DNA from: Pseudomonas faucium
GTDB taxonomy: Bacteria > Pseudomonadota > Gammaproteobacteria > Pseudomonadales > Pseudomonadaceae
Assembly (NCBI RefSeq): GCF_021602585.1
Contig: NZ_BQIP01000016.1
Coordinates: 62,001 to 126,000 of the forward strand
Length of the DNA stretch: 64,000 nucleotides
Reading direction: 5' to 3'
Below, piece after piece: positions 1 through 7,725 of the stretch. Numbering within the stretch: position 1 is the stretch's first letter; each line of letters begins with the position of its first letter. The notes beneath the pieces were generated by a model. It searched no databases. It saw only the letters and a list, made by a program, of their open reading frames with translations, and had not been told where the DNA came from. The translations under genes and the position numbers were made by a program.

Positions 1-2
1 TC

Positions 3-827
3 AGCCAGTACCGCGAGGACAACGAGCTGATCGAGATCCTTTTGCGCGGCACCCCGCGCGAGCGCAACGAGCTGGGCAACCTCGGCAGCCTGGCGTTGCC
101 CACCGACAACGGCCAGAGCGTGGCGCTGTCGCAGGTGGCGACCCTGGAATACGGCTTCGAGGAAGGCATCATCTGGCACCGCAACCGCCTGCCGACGGTG
201 ACCGTGCGCGCCGATATCTACGACAAGGAACAGCCTGCGAGCGTGGTCAAGCAGATTGCCCCGACCTTGCAGGCGATCAAGGACAAGCTGCCCGATGGCT
301 ACCTGCTGGAGGTGGGCGGCACGGTCGAGGACTCCGAGCGCGGGCAGCGCTCGGTGAATGCCGGCATGCCGCTGTTCATCGTGGTGGTGCTCAGCTTGCT
401 GATGATCCAGCTGCGCAGCTTCTCGCGCACGGTGATGGTGTTCCTCACCGCGCCCCTGGGGCTGATTGGCGTGACCTTGTTCCTGCTGGTGTTCCGCCAG
501 CCGTTCGGGTTCGTCGCCATGCTCGGGACCATCGCCTTGGCGGGGATGATCATGCGCAACTCGGTGATCCTGGTGGACCAGATCGAGCAGGATATTGCGT
601 CAGGGATGGACCGCTGGCAGGCGATCATCGAGGCCACGGTGCGGCGCTTCCGGCCGATCGTGCTGACCGCGCTGGCGGCGGTGCTGGCGATGATTCCGTT
701 GTCCAGGAGTGTGTTCTATGGGCCGATGGCGGTGGCGATCATGGGCGGGTTGATCGTGGCCACGGCGTTGACCTTGCTGTTCTTGCCGGCGCTGTATGCG
801 GCTTGGTTCAGGGTCAGGAAGGGTTGA
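3..827 (+). CDS. RND-family efflux transporter, C-terminal part (5' end outside window)
   Basis: The reading frame is open from the first bases of the window, so the gene starts upstream; about 274 residues are visible. They correspond to the last quarter of an AcrB/MexB-like inner-membrane proton-driven pump: the end of the second periplasmic porter loop (GGTVEDSERG), then five hydrophobic helices including MPLFIVVVLSLLMIQLRS and the conserved LAGMIMRNSVILVDQIE segment, ending shortly after the last helix (FLPALYAAWF). RND pumps work with a periplasmic adaptor and an outer-membrane channel, presumably encoded to the left. The substrate cannot be told from this part. An inverted REP pair follows directly. 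Confidence 0.9.
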   Translation, partial: SQYREDNELIEILLRGTPRERNELGNLGSLALPTDNGQSVALSQVATLEYGFEEGIIWHRNRLPTVTVRADIYDKEQPASVVKQIAPTLQAIKDKLPDGYLLEVGGTVEDSERGQRSVNAGMPLFIVVVLSLLMIQLRSFSRTVMVFLTAPLGLIGVTLFLLVFRQPFGFVAMLGTIALAGMIMRNSVILVDQIEQDIASGMDRWQAIIEATVRRFRPIVLTALAAVLAMIPLSRSVFYGPMAVAIMGGLIVATALTLLFLPALYAAWFRVRKG

Positions 828-852
828 AGATCGCAGGGGAGGGCTTTGCCCT

Positions 853-924
853 CCTTTCGCGACACAAGGCCGCTCCTACAGGAGATCGCATACCCCTGTA
901 GGAGCGGCCTTGTGTCGCGAAAGG
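853..924. repeat. Inverted REP doublet, GTAGGAGCGGCCTTG type
   Basis: Two perfectly complementary 29-nt arms (853-881 and 896-924) are separated by 14 nt. The arm core is CTGTAGGAGCGGCCTTGTG, which resembles a common REP sequence of P. putida genomes. It lies between the convergent ends of the RND gene and the DUF4197 gene. It can fold into a long hairpin and may act as a 3' stabiliser or terminator for both genes. Confidence 0.85.
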
Positions 925-949
925 GGCGCAGAGCGCCCCCAGCAGTTCT

Positions 950-1636
950 TCAAAGCGCGCCAAACACCTTCTTGGCAAGGCTGGTAGCCGCCTGAGCCGG
1001 GTTCTGGCGAATGCTCTGCTCCTGTTTGCCAATCATCTCGAACAGCCCGTCCAGGGCCTTTTCGGTCACGTAGTTCTCGATGTTGGCGTCATTCTTGATC
1101 AGCCCAAGGCCCTTGGCCTGGCCGGCAAAGCTGTTGTACTGCTGGGCCAGGCCGACCTTGTCGGTGGCCTGCTTGACGATGGGCAGGAACTTGGCGCGAA
1201 TCTGCTCGCGGCTGCTCTTGTTCAGGTACTGGGTGGCCGACTCGTCGCCGCCGCTGAGAATGCCCTTGGCGTCGCTGACGCTCATGTTCTTCACCGCATC
1301 CACCAGGATTGCCTGGGCTTGCGGCACGGCGGCTTCGGCGGCCTTGTTCATGCTGGTTTCCAGGGCGTCGACCTGGTCACCCTTGCCGAACATCTTCATG
1401 GCCTTGGCAGCCTTGCCGAGGTTGCCCGGCAGCTCGATGCGCACCTGCGGGTTGTCGTTGAAACCACCGGGGGTGCTCAGTTGCTTGACGGCCAGCTGGG
1501 CGCCTTGGGTGAGGGCGTCCTTCAGGCCGCCGGTGGCGTCTTTCTGGCTCAGGTCGCCAAGCGACAGGGCCAGGGCGCTGGCCGACAGCAGCAGGCCGGC
1601 GCACAGCGCGGAGAAGCGCAGGGAAGTGCGAATCAT
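950..1636 (-). CDS. DUF4197 family secreted protein
   Basis: A 228-residue protein with an N-terminal signal peptide (about residues 1-23, hydrophobic core ALCAGLLLSASALA). The mature part is alpha-helical and alanine/lysine-rich, and matches the DUF4197 family by its VPQAQAILVDAVKNMSVSDA and GGDESATQYL segments. The function of the family is unknown to me; location is probably periplasmic. It is followed on the same strand by the REP pair and preceded at 33 bp by the lipoprotein gene's stop, so the two could be co-transcribed. Confidence 0.8.
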   Translation of the reverse strand: MIRTSLRFSALCAGLLLSASALALSLGDLSQKDATGGLKDALTQGAQLAVKQLSTPGGFNDNPQVRIELPGNLGKAAKAMKMFGKGDQVDALETSMNKAAEAAVPQAQAILVDAVKNMSVSDAKGILSGGDESATQYLNKSSREQIRAKFLPIVKQATDKVGLAQQYNSFAGQAKGLGLIKNDANIENYVTEKALDGLFEMIGKQEQSIRQNPAQAATSLAKKVFGAL

Positions 1637-1669
1637 GAAGCGTTCCTTCTAAACGATAACAAAAGCGCG

Positions 1670-2068
1670 TCAGCGCACCGGATCGACCTTGATCCGCACA
1701 GGCTGCGAGTCGCTGCCGTCGAGCTTGACGCCGTGGTGTTCGGTATTGATGAACAGCAACTTGCCGTCCAGTTCGATGCGGGCGCTGACCGCATAGCGGT
1801 GGCCGGGCTTGATCTGGGCCGGGTCATAGCTGAGGTGGAAGGGCAGCGGCACGTTGCCTTTGACCGGGCCGGCCTGGCTGGCCAGGGTCACGGCGGGGGC
1901 GTCCATCAGCGACACGTCCTGCAGGCTCACGCTCAAGGTCGCGGCTGGCGGCAGGGCGATGCGCTGCAGGTAGAAGACTTCACCGTCCAGGCTGGCCTGG
2001 GTCGATGGGGTATGGCTGGAACAGGCTGCGAGCAAGGATGCGCAACACAGCATAAAGAGCTTTTTCAT
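1670..2068 (-). CDS. YbaY-type lipoprotein
   Basis: A 132-residue lipoprotein: residues 1-16 form a short signal peptide with lipobox LAAC, so Cys16 should be lipidated. The rest fits the small beta-sandwich YbaY/YscW family (LPPAATLSVSLQDVSLMDAP, then PFHLSYDPAQIKPGHRYAVSARI). Family members sit in the outer or inner membrane; the exact role is not established, some being pilotins for secretins. The position after Cys16 is Ser, which favours outer-membrane sorting. It lies between plsB and the DUF4197 gene, all on the minus strand. Confidence 0.75.
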   Translation of the reverse strand: MKKLFMLCCASLLAACSSHTPSTQASLDGEVFYLQRIALPPAATLSVSLQDVSLMDAPAVTLASQAGPVKGNVPLPFHLSYDPAQIKPGHRYAVSARIELDGKLLFINTEHHGVKLDGSDSQPVRIKVDPVR

Positions 2069-2087
2069 GGAATCTCCGTGGTCCTTT

Positions 2088-2110
2088 GGGGTTGGCTTTT
2101 GGCCAACCCC
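2088..2110. terminator. Stem-loop between plsB and the YbaY-type gene
   Basis: A 9-bp perfect stem (GGGGTTGGC / GCCAACCCC) with a 5-nt loop lies 37 bp past the plsB stop codon. There is no clear T-run on the minus-strand exit side, so it may be an inefficient terminator or an mRNA-stabilising hairpin. Confidence 0.4.
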
Positions 2111-2146
2111 AGGGACTTTAGCGGATTTTTCCCACGGATGAAGCCA

Positions 2147-4633
2147 TCAGAGGATGGAAGTTTCCAACGCATCCTCGCGGTGCAGGGCCACTTGCCGGAT
2201 CGACAGGCGCAGTTCGGCCGACAGCACGCGCTTGGCCACGCCCTCGGCCAGTTCGCCGAGCTTTTCGTGGTAGCCGAGCTTGCCGTCCGTGCCTGGGCGC
2301 AGCACGCCTTGCTCGATCAAGGTCTGGATGAAGTGGCGGAACAGCGCCTTGTCGAAGAACTCCGGGGCGTTCAGGCCATGCAGGATCGACAGGCGCTGGG
2401 CCATCATCACGCAGAGGTCTTCCAGCGCTTCGGCACTGAGGCTGTGCTGGCCGCTGTTGAGCAGCAGCGAAGTGGCCATGTAGAAGCGCTGCAAGGTCTG
2501 GGTGATGGTGCGGGCGAGCAGGGTCAGCAGGACGAACTGGCGCGAACTCGGTGCCGGGCGAACGAACATGTCGCCCTCCTGGCGCAGCAGGCCCTGTTCG
2601 ACCAGCGCGGCCAGCCACTGGTCGATCACCTCGTCCAGTTGCTCGGGCTGCCAGCGCAGGAACAGCTCGGCCTGCAGGTACGGGTACAGCGCGTGCACGT
2701 ACTGGCCGAGCAGTTCGCGGCTCATCCGCGAGCTGCTGTGGAAGAAGCTCGCCAGCAGAGCTGGCAGGGCGAAGATGTGCAGCACGTTGTTGCGGTAATA
2801 GGTCATCAGCACCGCGTTGGCTTCATCCAGGTAGAGGATGCGGCCCAGGGCGTCGTTCTGCTCGGCCAGCAGGTCCATGCCCCTGACATGCTCGATCAGG
2901 GCCTTGCCGTCACCTTCGGGCAAGGTGGTGTGCGCGGAGTAAGGCACCTTGCGCAGCAGCGCCAGGTACAGGTCGAGCACCCGGGTCAGGGCCTGTTCGT
3001 CCAGGGCCAGGCGGCTGGTGGACAGCAGCGCCAGGGCCACCAGGTTGACCGGGTTGACCGCCGCGGCCTCGTTCAGGTGGCGGGCCACCGCGTCGCCCAG
3101 GCGGCTGGTGGTTTCGTTGAGCCAGGCCGGGCGGAACTGCGGGCCGTGGTCCTGTTCGCGCCAGCCGGGTTGCTGCTGGTCGAGGAAACCGGCCAGGCGG
3201 ATCGGTTCGCCGAAGTTGACGTAGACCTGGCCGAAGCGCTGCTTCAATGCGCCGATCACCTTGAAGATGTCGAAGATCGATTCCTTCTTTTTGCTCGCCC
3301 CGCGCAGCTCACCCAGGTAGGTGCGGCCTTCGAGTACCCGCTCGTAGCCGATGTACACGGGCACGAAGACGATCGGCGTGCGCGAGGAGCGCAGGAAGCT
3401 GCGCAGGGTGATCGCCAGCATCCCGGTGCGCGGCTGCAGCATGCGCCCGGTGCGCGAACGCCCGCCCTCGACGAAGTACTCCACCGGGAAGCCTTTGGTG
3501 AAGAGGGTGTGCAGGTACTCGTTGAACACCGCCGTGTACAGCGGGTTGCCCTTGAACGTGCGGCGCATGAAGAAGGCGCCGCCGCGGCGCAGCAGGCCGC
3601 CGATCAGCGGCATGTTGAGGTTGATGCCGGCGGCGATGTGCGGGGGCGTCAGGCCATTGCGGAACAACAGGTAGGACAGCAGCAGGTAGTCGATGTGGCT
3701 GCGATGGCAGGGCACGTAGATCACTTCGTGGCCCGGGGCGATGCCCTGCACCTGCTCGATGTGGTTGACCTTGATGCCGTCGTAGATCTTGTTCCAGAAC
3801 CAGCTCAGCACCACTTCGAGGAAACGGATGGCGGTGTAGGTGTAGTCCGAGGCGATTTCGTTGCCGTAGCGCAGCGCCAGGGCTTCGGCCTTGGCCTGGG
3901 GCATGTTGTCGCGCTGGGCCTGCTCGGCGATGGCCTGGCGTACCTGGGGCGCGTGCACCAGGCCCTTGACCAGGTTGCGCCGGTGCGAGATGTCCGGGCC
4001 GATGACTGCGGTCTTGAGGTTGCGAAAATGCACGCGCATTAGGCGCTGGGCCATGCGCACGGTGCGTTCGTGACCCTTGTTGTGCTGCACCAGCTCGCGC
4101 ACATGGATGGGGGCGGAGAACTGCACCCGGGTCTTGCGCCCGAGGATGAGGATGGTCAGCAGGCGGCGCAGGCGCCCGGTGACCGCCCAGCTGTCGGCGA
4201 ACAGCAGCTTCCAGGGGCTGGACTCGCTGGCTGGTGTCTGCCCCCAGAACACGCTGACCGGGATGATTTGCGCATCTTCCTCGGCGTGCTGGCTCACTGC
4301 GGCGACCACGCGCTCCAGGGTGGGCGGCGCGCCGCGTTTGTCCTGGCGGCCCAGCCAGTCCGGCTCGGGGGTCAGGTAGAAGAAGCCCGCGGGCTCCTGC
4401 AGCGAGCCGACGGCCACCGGCAGCACCGGGCGCGGTAGCCCCGCCTTGGTGCATTCGTGATCGAGCACTGCCAGGTCGCTGAGCGACGGCGAGGGCAGGG
4501 CGTAGAACACCGGCCGGCTGCGATCGAGGTTGAGGCTCATCGACGACTGGTTGATGGTCTCGGAGCGCACCCACAGGTACAACAGGCGACGCAAGGCGCC
4601 GAAGATCAGGCGGCGCAGGGGGGAACGGGTCAT
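2147..4633 (-). CDS. plsB: Glycerol-3-phosphate 1-O-acyltransferase PlsB
   Basis: The 828-residue protein has the usual length of membrane-bound PlsB, which transfers an acyl chain from acyl-ACP or acyl-CoA to sn-1 of glycerol-3-phosphate, the first step of phospholipid synthesis. The catalytic block I motif HRSHID (HX4D) is near residue 308. Glycerol-phosphate binding blocks follow: [24 protein letters not shown] near 386, and [13 protein letters not shown]. It starts at ATG 4633 and appears to be a single-gene unit, with a 243-bp gap upstream shared with the divergent cold-shock gene. Confidence 0.97.
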   Translation of the reverse strand: MTRSPLRRLIFGALRRLLYLWVRSETINQSSMSLNLDRSRPVFYALPSPSLSDLAVLDHECTKAGLPRPVLPVAVGSLQEPAGFFYLTPEPDWLGRQDKRGAPPTLERVVAAVSQHAEEDAQIIPVSVFWGQTPASESSPWKLLFADSWAVTGRLRRLLTILILGRKTRVQFSAPIHVRELVQHNKGHERTVRMAQRLMRVHFRNLKTAVIGPDISHRRNLVKGLVHAPQVRQAIAEQAQRDNMPQAKAEALALRYGNEIASDYTYTAIRFLEVVLSWFWNKIYDGIKVNHIEQVQGIAPGHEVIYVPCHRSHIDYLLLSYLLFRNGLTPPHIAAGINLNMPLIGGLLRRGGAFFMRRTFKGNPLYTAVFNEYLHTLFTKGFPVEYFVEGGRSRTGRMLQPRTGMLAITLRSFLRSSRTPIVFVPVYIGYERVLEGRTYLGELRGASKKKESIFDIFKVIGALKQRFGQVYVNFGEPIRLAGFLDQQQPGWREQDHGPQFRPAWLNETTSRLGDAVARHLNEAAAVNPVNLVALALLSTSRLALDEQALTRVLDLYLALLRKVPYSAHTTLPEGDGKALIEHVRGMDLLAEQNDALGRILYLDEANAVLMTYYRNNVLHIFALPALLASFFHSSSRMSRELLGQYVHALYPYLQAELFLRWQPEQLDEVIDQWLAALVEQGLLRQEGDMFVRPAPSSRQFVLLTLLARTITQTLQRFYMATSLLLNSGQHSLSAEALEDLCVMMAQRLSILHGLNAPEFFDKALFRHFIQTLIEQGVLRPGTDGKLGYHEKLGELAEGVAKRVLSAELRLSIRQVALHREDALETSIL

Positions 4634-4812
4634 GGGGTGTGTGCCCTGGGAGTGTATTCAGGTGGTGATTTTGCAGCGGTTGCAGCTAATTAGTCTGCCG
4701 TATCTGCGCAAGTTCAGCAAAAACCTGCAAGCGCCGCCGCAGTCATGAAATTTATTTGTTCTGTGTCATATACTCGGCCTGCCACTTGCAGGATATTTCA
4801 GCAAGCGGTGTC

Positions 4813-4836
4813 GGCACAGGGTGGAGACCCGGTGCC
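4813..4836 (+). promoter_or_regulatory. Hairpin in the leader of the cold-shock gene
   Basis: GGCAC...GTGCC encloses GGGT...ACCC with a GGAG loop, about 40 nt upstream of the cold-shock start codon. Together with the long untranslated leader this is the arrangement seen in cold-responsive mRNAs. The regulatory role is inference. A TATACT-like -10 stands at 4769-4774 without a good -35. Confidence 0.35.
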
Positions 4837-4876
4837 TGCAAGGCGATCTTCACAATAAAAATCCGGAGTAGTTCAG

Positions 4877-5086
4877 ATGTCGTCTCGTGAGACTGGGAAT
4901 GTTAAGTGGTTCAACGATGCCAAGGGCTATGGCTTCATTCAGCGCGAAGGTGGTGCGGATGTATTCGTCCACTATCGGGCGATCCGCGGTGAGGGGCATC
5001 GTACCCTGGTCGAAGGGCAGCGGGTGGAATACGCCTGCGTGCAGGGCCAGAAAGGCCTGCAAGCCGAAGACGTAGTCGGGCTCTGA
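4877..5086 (+). CDS. Cold-shock domain protein (CspA/CspD family)
   Basis: A 69-residue single OB-fold domain. RNP1 is KGYGFIQ (residues 16-22) and RNP2 is VFVHY (29-33), the single-strand nucleic-acid binding motifs. Members act as RNA chaperones or replication inhibitors. The C-terminal half ([25 protein letters not shown]) is normal. The start ATG is preceded by CCGGAG at a suitable distance. It is close to the CspD-like class of Pseudomonas, but whether it is induced by cold or by stationary phase cannot be told. Confidence 0.92.
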   Translation: MSSRETGNVKWFNDAKGYGFIQREGGADVFVHYRAIRGEGHRTLVEGQRVEYACVQGQKGLQAEDVVGL

Positions 5087-5106
5087 GCCTCTAGCTACAA
5101 GCCTCG

Positions 5107-5136
5107 AGCTGCAAGTTAACCGTGTAACTTGCAGCT
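5107..5136. terminator. Perfect 12-bp inverted repeat, probable bidirectional terminator
   Basis: AGCTGCAAGTTA and TAACTTGCAGCT are separated by 6 nt, between the convergent cold-shock gene and the following minus-strand gene. The motif resembles AGCTGCAAGC-type repeats that are scattered in Pseudomonas genomes. No long T-tract is present, so termination is inferred from position. Confidence 0.55.
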
Positions 5137-5178
5137 TGATGCGAAGCCTCTTGACGCTCGACGCCTAGCGCGTGTGAC

Positions 5179-5556
5179 TCAGGAGGTGCGCCAGGTGATT
5201 TCCTCTTCACCGTCGGCGCTGATGCGGACCCAGCGGTCGGCATCTTCTTCCCCATCTTCCTCGACCCAGCCCCCCGGTGCGCAGCGCACTTCCACGCCCA
5301 GTGCGGCGAATGCGGCGCGGGCGCAGGCGATGTCATCGGCCCATGGGGTCTGGTCGCTTTCCAGGTACAGGCTGTTCCATTTCCCTACAGCCTTGGGTAA
5401 CCAGGTGACCGGAATGTTACCGGCTCGGCATTTGAAGGTCTGGCCCTTCTGTTGCCATTCGCTGCACGGGCCGACCGCCTCGGCCAGCCACGCGGCAATT
5501 TGCTTATGGTCGACGTCGGCGTCCTTCAGGTAGATCTCGATATCAGGTTGGCGCAT
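5179..5556 (-). CDS. Conserved hypothetical protein, acidic
   Basis: I do not recognise a named family. The 125-residue acidic protein has no signal peptide or membrane segment. It begins MRQPDIEIYLKDADVDHKQI and ends with a strongly acidic stretch (WVEEDGEEDADRWVRISADG). Tryptophan-rich motifs (TWLPKAVGKWNSLYLESD) suggest a compact alpha/beta fold. The codon usage matches its neighbours. It lies 17 bp downstream of rlmA and may be the last gene of a dapE-rlmA unit. Confidence 0.75.
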   Translation of the reverse strand: MRQPDIEIYLKDADVDHKQIAAWLAEAVGPCSEWQQKGQTFKCRAGNIPVTWLPKAVGKWNSLYLESDQTPWADDIACARAAFAALGVEVRCAPGGWVEEDGEEDADRWVRISADGEEEITWRTS

Positions 5557-5573
5557 AAGGGCTCCGGGTGTGC

Positions 5574-6386
5574 TCAGTCTTGGCGCACGAAATAGTCATA
5601 ACGCATGGAAACCGTGACCTCGAAAGGCTCGGGCTGGTCGATCACCAAGGCCCGCTTTTCGGCGCTGGCGCGCCAGCCGTGCGGGGTCATCGCCAGCAGG
5701 TCGGCGCGGGCCTTGGGCGCCGCCAGGCTCAGGCGGAACTCGAGGGTTTCGCTGTGGGCGTGGGCCATGCCTGGTGGCACCAGGGCCAGGTGCTTGTCGT
5801 CGGCGTAGGGGCGCACTTCATCGTAGAGCACTTCGCGCAGTTCCATCAGGTGGCCGCTGGTCGGGCCGACCCGCATCAGGCCGCCGCCCGGGCTGAGCAG
5901 GCGCTTGGCCTCGTCCCAGTCCAGCGGGCTGAACACGCTGGCGATGAACTGGCAGCTGGCATCGGCCAGCGGCACGCGGGCCATGCTGGCGACCATCCAG
6001 GTTACCGCCGGGTCGCGCCGGCAGGCGCGCTTGACGGCTTCGCGGGAGATGTCCAGGGCATAGCCGTCGGCCTCTGGCAGGGCCTGGGCGAGCTGCGCGG
6101 TGTAGTAGCCTTCGCCGCAGCCGATGTCGAGCCAGGCGCCGGGCTGGCGCTCGGCGGCCAGCTGCGCCAGGCGGCGGGCCACCGGGGCGTAGTGGCCAGC
6201 GTCGAGGAAGTCGCGGCGCGCCTGGACCATGGCCTGGTTGTCGCCAGGGTCGCGGCTGTTCTTGTGCTGCACCGGCAGCAGGTTCAGGTAACCCTGGCGG
6301 GCGCGGTCGAAGCGGTGGCCGGCCGGGCACACCACGCCGTTGTCGAGGCGGCTGAGGGCGGCCTGGCAGATCGGGCAGGCGAGCAT
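5574..6386 (-). CDS. rlmA: 23S rRNA (guanine-N1-)-methyltransferase RlmA
   Basis: A 270-residue enzyme that methylates N1 of G745 in helix 35 of 23S rRNA using S-adenosylmethionine. The N-terminal zinc finger has ligands Cys4, Cys7, Cys20 and His24. The Rossmann methyltransferase domain has SAM motif I LDIGCGEGYY near residues 85-94. The start ATG overlaps the stop of dapE by one base (TGATG), which indicates translational coupling. Confidence 0.93.
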   Translation of the reverse strand: MLACPICQAALSRLDNGVVCPAGHRFDRARQGYLNLLPVQHKNSRDPGDNQAMVQARRDFLDAGHYAPVARRLAQLAAERQPGAWLDIGCGEGYYTAQLAQALPEADGYALDISREAVKRACRRDPAVTWMVASMARVPLADASCQFIASVFSPLDWDEAKRLLSPGGGLMRVGPTSGHLMELREVLYDEVRPYADDKHLALVPPGMAHAHSETLEFRLSLAAPKARADLLAMTPHGWRASAEKRALVIDQPEPFEVTVSMRYDYFVRQD

Positions 6387-7537
6387 CAGGCGAGCAACCG
6401 GACCAGGGTCTGGTAGTAGATTTCGGTCAGCAAGTCGAGGTCGCTGGCCAGGATCCGCTCGTCGACCTGGTGGATGGTGGCGTTGACCGGGCCGAGCTCG
6501 ACCACCTGGGTACCCATGGTGGCGATGAAACGGCCATCGGAGGTGCCGCCGCTGGTGGACGGCTGGGTGTCGCGGCCGGTGACGCCCTTGATGCTGGCCG
6601 AAACCGCGTCGAGCAGCTCGCCGGGTTCGGTGAGGAACGGCAGGCCCGACAGGGCCCAGTCGATCGACCAGTCCAGCTGGTGCTTGTCGAGGATCGCCGA
6701 GACCCGCGCCTGCAGGCCTTCGACGGTCGACTCGGTGGAGAAGCGGAAGTTGAACAGCGCGGTCAGGTCACCCGGGACCACGTTGGTGGCGCCGGTGCCG
6801 GAGTTGAGGTTGGAGATCTGGAAGCTGGTGGGGGGGAAGAACGCATTGCCTTCGTCCCAGTGCTCGGCAGCCAGTTCCGCCAGGGCGGGCGCGGCCAGGT
6901 GGATCGGGTTGCGCGCCAGGTGCGGGTAGGCCACATGGCCCTGCTTGCCGCGCACGGTCAGCTTGGCGCCGAGCGAGCCACGGCGGCCGTTCTTGACCAC
7001 GTCGCCGAGCAGGTGGGTGCTCGACGGCTCGCCGACGATACACCAGTCCAGGCGCTCGTTGCGCGCGACCAGGCGCTCGACCACGGCCTTGGTGCCGTGA
7101 TGGGCCGGGCCTTCTTCGTCGCTGGTGATCAGGAAGGCGACCTTGCCGCGGTGGTTTGGGTAGTCCTGCACGAAGCGCTCGCTGGCCACCACCATGCTTG
7201 CCAGGCTGCCCTTCATGTCGGCGGCGCCACGGCCGCAGAGCATGCCCTCGGCATCGATCAGTGCCTCGAACGGCTCGTGCTGCCACTGCTGCACGGGGCC
7301 GGTGGGCACTACGTCGGTGTGGCCGGCGAAGCACAGCACCGGGCCGTCCTGGTTGCCGTGGATGGCCCAGAAGTTGTCGACATCTTCGATGCGCATCGGC
7401 TCGAGCGCGAAGCCCACTGCGCCCAGGCGATGCATCATCTGCGCCTGGCAGTCGGCATCGACGGGGGTGACCGAGGGGCGACGGATCAGGTCGCAGGCCA
7501 GTTGAAGGGTGGGCGAGAGCTCGGCTGGGGCCGTCAT
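6386..7537 (-). CDS. dapE: Succinyl-diaminopimelate desuccinylase DapE
   Basis: The 383-residue M20-family zinc aminoacylase hydrolyses N-succinyl-L,L-diaminopimelate to L,L-diaminopimelate and succinate in the succinylase branch of lysine/peptidoglycan precursor synthesis. The metal ligand motif [10 protein letters not shown] gives His73; DMKGS supplies the bridging Asp and TSDEEGPA the catalytic and metal-binding glutamates. dapD and dapC of the same branch are in this window but in separate units. The gene is upstream of, and one base overlapping, rlmA. Confidence 0.96.
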   Translation of the reverse strand: MTAPAELSPTLQLACDLIRRPSVTPVDADCQAQMMHRLGAVGFALEPMRIEDVDNFWAIHGNQDGPVLCFAGHTDVVPTGPVQQWQHEPFEALIDAEGMLCGRGAADMKGSLASMVVASERFVQDYPNHRGKVAFLITSDEEGPAHHGTKAVVERLVARNERLDWCIVGEPSSTHLLGDVVKNGRRGSLGAKLTVRGKQGHVAYPHLARNPIHLAAPALAELAAEHWDEGNAFFPPTSFQISNLNSGTGATNVVPGDLTALFNFRFSTESTVEGLQARVSAILDKHQLDWSIDWALSGLPFLTEPGELLDAVSASIKGVTGRDTQPSTSGGTSDGRFIATMGTQVVELGPVNATIHQVDERILASDLDLLTEIYYQTLVRLLA

Positions 7538-7632
7538 GGGGGACTCCGGGGCAAGGCAAGGCGGAAAAACGAGGGGCGTTATCTTATATCAAACGTGGGG
7601 CGTCGGCACGGGCCAATGGGGCCGCTGCGCGC

Positions 7633-7702
7633 CCCAATCGCCGGCAAGCCGGCTCCCACAAACTGCGCAGCACCTGTGGGAGCCGGCTTGCCGGCGATTG
7701 GG
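7633..7702. repeat. Inverted REP doublet, GGGAGCCGGCTTGCCGGCGA type
   Basis: Arms at 7633-7660 and 7675-7702 are perfectly complementary, 14 nt apart. The core is GGGAGCCGGCTTGCCGGCGA. The same core recurs near 16.4, 36.2, 40.9, 46.9 and 49.9 kb. It occupies the gap between dapE and ndvB on the minus strand and is probably a 3'-end structure of ndvB. Confidence 0.9.
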
Positions 7703-7725
7703 CTGCAAGGCAGCCCCTGACAATC

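Noticed and set aside
1319-4042. A 907-residue open frame on the plus strand, antisense to plsB and neighbours
   Set aside because: It is a GC-rich shadow frame, with low-complexity Gln/His/Val/Ala composition, crossing three well-identified minus-strand genes.
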